Shown piece after piece: positions 1-4,762 of a DNA stretch of 7,557 nucleotides (positions are counted from its first letter, which is position 1; each line of letters starts with the position of its first letter). The DNA lies in assembly GCA_964477295.1 (NCBI GenBank), contig CAYZEZ010000237.1, positions 1 through 7,557 on the forward strand, written 5' to 3'. A program made the translations under genes and the position numbers. Origin of the DNA: CAYZEZ01 sp964477295. Lineage in GTDB: Bacteria > Bacteroidota > Bacteroidia > Bacteroidales > SM23-62. The notes beneath the pieces were generated by a model, which saw only the letters and a program-made list of their open reading frames with translations, did no database searches and was not told the DNA's origin.

Positions 1-212
1 ATGACAGGCAGGATGCTGCAGGATTCTTCATCGCCACAGCCCACCCGGCTAAATTTCACGAAATCGTAGAGGAGGTAACAGGGGAGAAAGTCACCATTCC
101 TGAGGATCTGCAAAGGACTATGCTGAAAGAATCCAAAACTACCGGACTACCAAAAGAGTTTGCAGACTTCCATGATTATCTGATGGATGTTGGTTTACAC
201 CGACGGATATGA
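1..212 (+). CDS. thrC: Threonine synthase, C-terminal end (5' part outside window)
   Basis: This is the 3' end of a gene read in the frame whose first whole codon starts at base 3; 69 codons precede the TGA at 210-212. Threonine synthase is the PLP enzyme that converts O-phosphohomoserine to threonine and phosphate, the last step of threonine biosynthesis in the cytosol. The visible tail contains GFFIATAHPAKF, followed by a V-E-x-x-x-G-x-K-V-x-I-P stretch and a final segment ending DVGLHRRI. The ATAHPAKF block is a well-known C-terminal signature of threonine synthases, here at about residues 11-18 of the fragment. The PLP lysine and phosphate-binding loop lie outside the window, so activity cannot be judged. 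It converges with glutamate dehydrogenase. In Bacteroidota thrC often ends a thrA-thrB-thrC operon, which would put thrA and thrB to the left; this cannot be tested here. Confidence 0.87.
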   Translation, partial: DRQDAAGFFIATAHPAKFHEIVEEVTGEKVTIPEDLQRTMLKESKTTGLPKEFADFHDYLMDVGLHRRI

Positions 213-292
213 GGTTTTTTATTTAAGCCCTTAATTTCTCAGGATCAAGGAATATCCGTCAGCAGACGGCAAGTCTAAATAATGCCTTGATC
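202..292. repeat. Nested inverted repeats between convergent thrC and gdhA
   Basis: Three perfect inverted repeats lie in and around the 62-nt gap. GACGGATAT (202-210, in the last thrC codons) pairs with ATATCCGTC (252-260). GATCAAGG (243-250) pairs with CCTTGATC (285-292, in the last gdhA codons). Inside the second pair, CCGTC (256-260) and GACGG (265-269) form a small hairpin with an AGCA loop. The first and third compete for the same arm. The outer 8-bp stem plus inner 5-bp hairpin could form in either transcript and may protect 3' ends or help termination from both sides. No stem is followed directly by a U-run; the T-run at 215-220 precedes the structure on the + strand. A role in termination is therefore inference. 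Confidence 0.4.
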
Positions 293-1609
293 TAACATGG
301 CATTGGCGACCTTAAGGAAGCCTGCGATATTAGCCCCATTCATATAATTAATATATCCATCCGGTTCGGTTCCGTGTATAACACAGGCTTCATGTATGTT
401 CTTCATGATCTCATGCAGCCTTCGGTCGACCTCTTCGCGGGGCCAGTTAAGCTTCATGCTGTTCTGCGACATTTCAAGTCCCGAAGTAGCCACACCGCCT
501 GCATTCGCGGCCTTTCCCGGAGCATACAATAACTTATGCTCCAATAACACTTCGATGGCCTCCGGTGTACAGGGCATATTGGCCGCTTCACAAACACATA
601 TGCAACCATTTTCCACAAGCTTTCCGGCATCCTCCTCATTCAATTCATTCTCGCAGGCACAGGGCAGCGCCAGATCACATTTAACTTCCCACGGGTGCTT
701 TCCCTGGACGAATTGTGTTTCAAATTCATGGGCATATGGCTTAATAATATCTTCATTGGTGGCCCTCAGTTCCAGCATATAATCGATCTTCACACCCGAA
801 ACGCCTTCAGGATCATATATATAGCCATCCGGACCAGATAAGGTAACAACTTTTGCCCCCAGTTCGGTCGCCTTTTTAACCGCACCCCAGGCCACGTTAC
901 CAAATCCCGAGACAGCTATTGTTTTGCCCTTAATGGTCTCACCCCTGGTAGCCAGCATCTCCTGGGCAAAATAAACCACACCAAAACCGGTTGCTTCCGG
1001 ACGGATCAGGCTACCGCCCCAGTTAATGCCTTTGCCGGTCAGCACACCGGTATTCTCCCTGGCCAGCTTGCGGTACATACCATACAGGAAGCCGATCTCC
1101 TGCCCTCCGACGCCTATGTCGCCGGCCGGTACATCAGTAGAGGGACCAATAACCTTCCAAAGCTCCAGCATAAATGATTGACAAAACCGCATGATCTCTG
1201 CAGATGATTTTCCTTTTGGATTGAAATCGGATCCTCCTTTGGCACCACCTAAAGGCAAAGATGTGAGGCTGTTTTTAAATATCTGTTCAAATCCCAGGAA
1301 TTTTAAAATGCTAAGGTTTACACTCGGGTGAAACCTTAATCCGCCTTTATAGGGCCCGATGGCATTGTTGAATTGTATCCTGTAACCCAGGTTTACGTGG
1401 ACACCTCCTTCATCATCGGTCCAGGGGACCTTGAACATTAATACCCGGTCGGGTTCAACTATTCTTTCAATTATACTGCTTGAGGCAAATTGGGGATTAT
1501 TATTGTACACCTCCTCAATCGATTCCAGTACTTCGTGTACGGCCTGATGGAATTCGGTCTCGCCCGGATGTTTTTTCCTCAGGTCATTCATTATTTGATC
1601 AACATTCAT
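275..1609 (-). CDS. gdhA: Glutamate dehydrogenase, hexameric, clostridial NAD+-type
   Basis: A complete 444-residue protein, the usual length for hexameric bacterial glutamate dehydrogenases. It interconverts 2-oxoglutarate plus ammonium and L-glutamate, in the cytosol. The N-terminal substrate domain shows GPYKGGLRFHP (about 85-95, K88), FKNSL (K112) and LGGAKGGSDF with catalytic K124, then PAGDIGVGG with D164. The Rossmann domain starts near 228, with GFGNVAWG (about 235-242) and TLSGPDGYIYDPEG (about 256-269). The tail AMLDQGII is the family's C-terminal signature. Residues F236, P260 and D261 match the F/P/D set I recall as the NAD+ determinants of Clostridium symbiosum GDH; the E. coli NADP+ enzyme differs there. 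NAD(H) preference is thus likely but inferred, and dual use is possible. The ATG at 1607-1609 is preferred because the N-terminus then matches the family's usual start; no Shine-Dalgarno is visible, as is common in Bacteroidota. The stop is TAG. The product name is near certain; coenzyme and direction in vivo are not. Confidence 0.97.
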   Translation of the reverse strand: MNVDQIMNDLRKKHPGETEFHQAVHEVLESIEEVYNNNPQFASSSIIERIVEPDRVLMFKVPWTDDEGGVHVNLGYRIQFNNAIGPYKGGLRFHPSVNLSILKFLGFEQIFKNSLTSLPLGGAKGGSDFNPKGKSSAEIMRFCQSFMLELWKVIGPSTDVPAGDIGVGGQEIGFLYGMYRKLARENTGVLTGKGINWGGSLIRPEATGFGVVYFAQEMLATRGETIKGKTIAVSGFGNVAWGAVKKATELGAKVVTLSGPDGYIYDPEGVSGVKIDYMLELRATNEDIIKPYAHEFETQFVQGKHPWEVKCDLALPCACENELNEEDAGKLVENGCICVCEAANMPCTPEAIEVLLEHKLLYAPGKAANAGGVATSGLEMSQNSMKLNWPREEVDRRLHEIMKNIHEACVIHGTEPDGYINYMNGANIAGFLKVANAMLDQGII

Positions 1610-1648
1610 GATGGATTGGTATTAAGAATTTTAATTTAAGCATATTAT
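1610..1648 (-). promoter_or_regulatory. AT-rich leader of glutamate dehydrogenase
   Basis: The 39 bases just upstream of the gdhA start are strongly AT-rich and contain TAATAT- and TTAAATTAAAA-like stretches, fitting an unstructured leader or promoter core. I looked for the Bacteroidota TAnnTTTG -7 box across the whole 1610-1780 gap on the - strand and found none, and there is no purine-rich ribosome site. A promoter here is plausible because the palindrome lies just upstream, but it is not demonstrated. Confidence 0.3.
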
Positions 1649-1753
1649 GTCATCCCGAATCTAGTTCGGGATCTGTTTATCAGTTATTTAAGATCCTGAT
1701 CCCGAGTACTCCCCCCCGAGTGCCCGGGGGGGGGCACGGCGGGACAGGATGAC
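1649..1753. repeat. 105-bp intergenic palindromic element (GTCATCCCGAA type)
   Basis: The element is bounded by a perfect 7-bp terminal inverted repeat, GTCATCC (1649-1655) and GGATGAC (1747-1753). Inside the left end is a perfect 8-bp hairpin, ATCCCGAA (1652-1659) / TTCGGGAT (1665-1672), with a TCTAG loop. On the right, TCCTGATCCCG (1694-1704) can pair with CGGGACAGGA (1740-1749) apart from one bulged base, so alternative folds compete. The core holds a direct repeat of CCCGAGT (1701-1707 and 1715-1721). The base composition differs sharply from the flanking AT-rich DNA. Palindromes starting GTCATCCCGAA recur between genes in Bacteroidota genomes as I recall; copy number cannot be seen in this window. 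It may act as a terminator or mRNA-stabilising structure after the paralog pair and before gdhA. No transposase is present, so it would be non-autonomous if mobile. Confidence 0.6.
1711..1737. repeat. GC-only hairpin with C7 and G9 tracts in the palindrome core
   Basis: Seven C (1711-1717) are followed by GAGTGCCC and then nine G (1726-1734). Two folds are possible: C7 with part of the G9 tract, or GTGCCC (1720-1725) with GGGCAC (1732-1737) around a six-G loop. Either would be very stable in RNA. The long homopolymers are also places where base-count errors in the assembly or strain-to-strain length variation are likely. Confidence 0.5.
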
Positions 1754-1780
1754 TTCTGTCTAATGTCTACTGTCTGCTTC

Positions 1781-4756
1781 TTAAGGCTTATAGATCACTC
1801 CCGTGCTTGACCTCCCGTCCACCTTCACCACAATCTGCTTCTTAAAATGCAAGTGCCTTACAAACTCATTTTCAAATACTGCCCCGATGCCATCCAGGTA
1901 TTCAACATCATAATAACCCTCTTTGATATATGGATTAATTGTAAAATAGCCCACTCCAAATGATGTCAGGTTCTGAAAAAAATGGGTGCCCTGGCTGGGG
2001 TCGATACGATAATTTTCCAATCCGGCTTCAACAATTATGCGGGCTGCCGCTATGTGCGACCATTTAACCGGAACACCCAGCCATGGATCAGTCGACCCCC
2101 ACCTTCCCGGACCAACAAGTATATAGTTTTTTCCGGAAGATAAGAACTGGTCGTTGATATCGCTGATCATCACGGCAATCTTTTCACTAACAGCGGCATC
2201 GAATGAGTCAGGCCTGACATAAACAATATCATGCAATCCCCTGAACACACCATTCCCAAGGGCAGCTTCGGAATGAATAATGGTTTTAGACGGATCCACA
2301 TCGCCCAGATCGAATGATAAAGCCTGGTCTTGCTGCACAATTGGCCTGATCTGCAGAAAGTTAAAGATTTTCGAATCTTCACCAACCGGGTCAAGGTTGG
2401 CCGCAAATTCAATCTCAATAGGAGTATTCATTTCTTTTTGTCCAACAGCCAGGAGATAATCAAGAATTTCAGCGAGTGGGAAAGCATTGTGCATCAATAT
2501 ATTGGAAAAAGTAACCACCCGCTTCCCCGGCTGGTTCATTCCGTCGCGTATGATCTGGTTCTGCAGGTCAAAGGTTGATGCAGCAAAGCGAAATGACCTG
2601 TCTTTTTCAGCCTCTTTAACCGGTAGTTTCAGGAGATTCACTCCATCATCAACTGACGGGACAAAACTTTCCGGATCCATATCGAGTGCATAGAAATTTT
2701 TCTGGGTATCCTTAAGCACCATATCCGGAGAGGACAGCTGAAGTATTTTCTTCGGATATTTGGGTGAAAATTTCAATCCTATCCCGCCATCCATTATATA
2801 TTTTCCCAGGCCATATGCAATGCTGGCGATCCCATCCACCGTTTTCTGAGGGGGTATAGGATAATAATTGATCGAACGGGCCACGCCTGACAGGGTAGGA
2901 TAAAATCTGTTCCCATACCGGATACCGCACACTTCCTGTATAATAATTCCCATTTTCTCCTCATCAATCACATTGGAGGTGGCTGCCATATATGCTTTGC
3001 TGTTCTTATAATATACCGAAGCATAGACACATTTAATGGCATCGGATATCATAGTGATCATGGCCTTCTTATCACCTTTTGCAGGAGGCACCATGTAAGT
3101 AGAATATATGCCGGCAAATGGTTGATAATGAGAATCTTCCAGCTTGCTTGAAGAGCGGATTGCGATGGGATTTTCGATCACCTCGATCAGGGCATACAGA
3201 TCCTGGTGGATCCGCCCGGGAAGTTTTCCTTTAATAAATGCAGCCAGAATATCTTCGTCACTTTTATCTGCCAGCGCAATATCATACAGGTTATTTGATT
3301 CCATGAACTCATCGAAAATATCGGTACAAATGACAATAGTCCTTGGAATGGTAATGTTCACACCCGGGAATTTATTGAAAATATGGTGTTTCTCGATGAT
3401 GTTATTAATAAATGCAAGCCCCCTGGCTTTCCCCCCGACAGATCCGTCTCCTATCCGTGAAAAAATTAAGTATTCGTCAAATTTCGACTTGTTGAATGAA
3501 GCAATGATACCCCGGCCCTTACTTATCCTGAAATTTGCAATCGATTCATACAGGTACGACCTCATCTGATCCAGGTTCTTAAAATCCTCCTTCCTCACAT
3601 ATTTAAATAACTGGGCTACCGGGAATATGGCACGTGCATTGAGCCATTTCGAAAAATCGTTGCGCCCCGAATGGAACTCCAGTACCTTATCCGGCAATCT
3701 CAGTAACTCATGCTGCAATTGCTGCAGATCGGATATCCGCCCCACCTCTTCCAGCGTATCAGGATCCCTGAATACAAATTCCCCAAAGGCAAAATTCTTG
3801 TTAATATAATTGTTTACCTCATACAACAGGTTCTTCGAATATTTATGGATAAAGCCCACTTTCAGTTCATCGGCATAAACCTTATTGGCAATTTCGGACG
3901 ACTGGATCAGGAAAGGCATAAACTTATCCTCTGCACGCACATGGCGGCAAAACTCAATACCGTATTTCCTTTTCTTTCTATTTTTTTTGCTTTTACTGAA
4001 GCTCACATCAGAGATAATCCCGAGAAGATTGTATTTATACTGGTCATACAGAGCCAGCGCTTCATCATACGTCTTGGCCAGTAATATCTTCGGCCGGCCC
4101 CTCATCCGCAACATCCGCTGGTGCTCGTTCAACGCCTCGTTGCTGAATTCACGCGATTGCTTGAGGATGATCTTATAAAGCGTAGGCAGATAGCTGGAGA
4201 TATACCGTATACTATCTTCCACCAGCAAAATAGTCTGAACACCAACCAATTCAACATCATTCGCACAGTTCATCTTATCCTCGATAAGCTTGATAATTGC
4301 CAGCAACAGGTCGGCGTTACCCAGCCAGCAAAACACATAATCGATGGCACTCAGGTCCTCCTTTTCTAACCGGATAGTCACCTCACGGTTGAAATGCGTA
4401 AGAACAACAATGGGTATAGCGGGATTTTTCAGCTTTATTTGTTTCGCCAGGCTGAAGGCGTCCATGTCTTCAATATTCAGCATGGATATAACCAGGTCTA
4501 TCGATTCATCCTCCATGATTTTCGTGGCTTCCCTGGAAGATCCGGCCTGGATAAAACTGGGGGGATAGCGAAGGTTCAGCGAAATATACTCATTGAAGAT
4601 CTGTTCATCGATCCGGCCATCCTCTTCCAGCATAAACGCATCATAATTACTGCAGATCAATAAAACCTGCCGGATCCTTTTCTGCATAAGCTTGCTGAAT
4701 GAAACCTGGCTGAAATCAATGGTTTGAGTATGTATGCTTTTACTGGACGTGTTCAT
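1781..4756 (-). CDS. Dual-receiver, PEP synthase-type ATP-grasp protein, downstream paralog
   Basis: A complete 991-residue protein. Domains in order: receiver-like 1 (about 29-160), whose phosphoacceptor position is M92 and whose N-terminal acidic pair is lost (LLICSNYD); receiver 2 (about 174-320) with acidic pair E180/D181, phosphoacceptor D250, S286/S287 and K305; a linker domain (about 322-425) with FHSGRNDFSKWLNAR (361-375); and a PEP synthase/PPDK N-terminal ATP-grasp domain (about 431-807). The ATP-grasp domain has GDGSVGGKARG (K443), IAIRSSSKLED (R534), EIEF (E783) and LQIRP (Q802, R804), equivalent by motif to the ATP ligands of PPDK. The C-terminal domain (about 820-991) has GPGRWGSTDPW (882-892) and GTHFFQNLTS (923-932, H925). 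No GGxxSHAA phosphohistidine segment or PEP-binding TIM barrel is present. I infer a phospho-regulated, ATP-using phosphotransferase with unknown acceptor, soluble (no signal peptide or membrane helix). Its ATG lies 3 nt after the upstream paralog's stop, so coupled translation is likely. Annotators may label it PEP synthase; that would over-call it. Confidence 0.85.
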   Translation of the reverse strand: MNTSSKSIHTQTIDFSQVSFSKLMQKRIRQVLLICSNYDAFMLEEDGRIDEQIFNEYISLNLRYPPSFIQAGSSREATKIMEDESIDLVISMLNIEDMDAFSLAKQIKLKNPAIPIVVLTHFNREVTIRLEKEDLSAIDYVFCWLGNADLLLAIIKLIEDKMNCANDVELVGVQTILLVEDSIRYISSYLPTLYKIILKQSREFSNEALNEHQRMLRMRGRPKILLAKTYDEALALYDQYKYNLLGIISDVSFSKSKKNRKKRKYGIEFCRHVRAEDKFMPFLIQSSEIANKVYADELKVGFIHKYSKNLLYEVNNYINKNFAFGEFVFRDPDTLEEVGRISDLQQLQHELLRLPDKVLEFHSGRNDFSKWLNARAIFPVAQLFKYVRKEDFKNLDQMRSYLYESIANFRISKGRGIIASFNKSKFDEYLIFSRIGDGSVGGKARGLAFINNIIEKHHIFNKFPGVNITIPRTIVICTDIFDEFMESNNLYDIALADKSDEDILAAFIKGKLPGRIHQDLYALIEVIENPIAIRSSSKLEDSHYQPFAGIYSTYMVPPAKGDKKAMITMISDAIKCVYASVYYKNSKAYMAATSNVIDEEKMGIIIQEVCGIRYGNRFYPTLSGVARSINYYPIPPQKTVDGIASIAYGLGKYIMDGGIGLKFSPKYPKKILQLSSPDMVLKDTQKNFYALDMDPESFVPSVDDGVNLLKLPVKEAEKDRSFRFAASTFDLQNQIIRDGMNQPGKRVVTFSNILMHNAFPLAEILDYLLAVGQKEMNTPIEIEFAANLDPVGEDSKIFNFLQIRPIVQQDQALSFDLGDVDPSKTIIHSEAALGNGVFRGLHDIVYVRPDSFDAAVSEKIAVMISDINDQFLSSGKNYILVGPGRWGSTDPWLGVPVKWSHIAAARIIVEAGLENYRIDPSQGTHFFQNLTSFGVGYFTINPYIKEGYYDVEYLDGIGAVFENEFVRHLHFKKQIVVKVDGRSSTGVIYKP

Positions 4757-4762
4757 TTCTTA
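4754..4762 (-). promoter_or_regulatory. Stop-start junction of the paralog pair (probable translational coupling)
   Basis: The stop TAA of the upstream paralog (4760-4762) is separated by only GAA from the ATG of the downstream one (4754-4756). No Shine-Dalgarno-like sequence is visible in the preceding bases, so the downstream gene most likely relies on ribosomes finishing the upstream gene. This supports one transcript and co-produced proteins. It also supports the chosen start over the internal Met at residue 24. Confidence 0.65.

Noticed and set aside
213..222. T-rich run after the thrC stop as an intrinsic terminator
   Set aside because: No stem directly precedes it; the inverted repeats pair across or downstream of it.
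396..782. A 128-codon open frame on the + strand opposite glutamate dehydrogenase
   Set aside because: It lies wholly within conserved gdhA coding sequence; a shadow frame.
1754..1780. Repeated TGTCT words just after the downstream paralog's stop
   Set aside because: Only three short, irregularly spaced copies; best explained as low-complexity sequence.
2039..2059. WSHIAAARIIVEAG (899-912) in the downstream paralog, resembling the SHAAIVAR phosphohistidine motif of PEP synthase and PPDK
   Set aside because: The preceding glycines and Thr of the true motif are missing, it lies right after GPGRWG rather than in a swivelling domain context, and the upstream paralog has PQISNAKVIVE at the same place without His.
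4685..4687. Met24 as an alternative start of the downstream paralog
   Set aside because: The first ATG sits 3 nt after the upstream stop, fitting coupled translation, and no ribosome site favours the internal Met. It cannot be fully excluded, since receiver 1 begins near residue 29.
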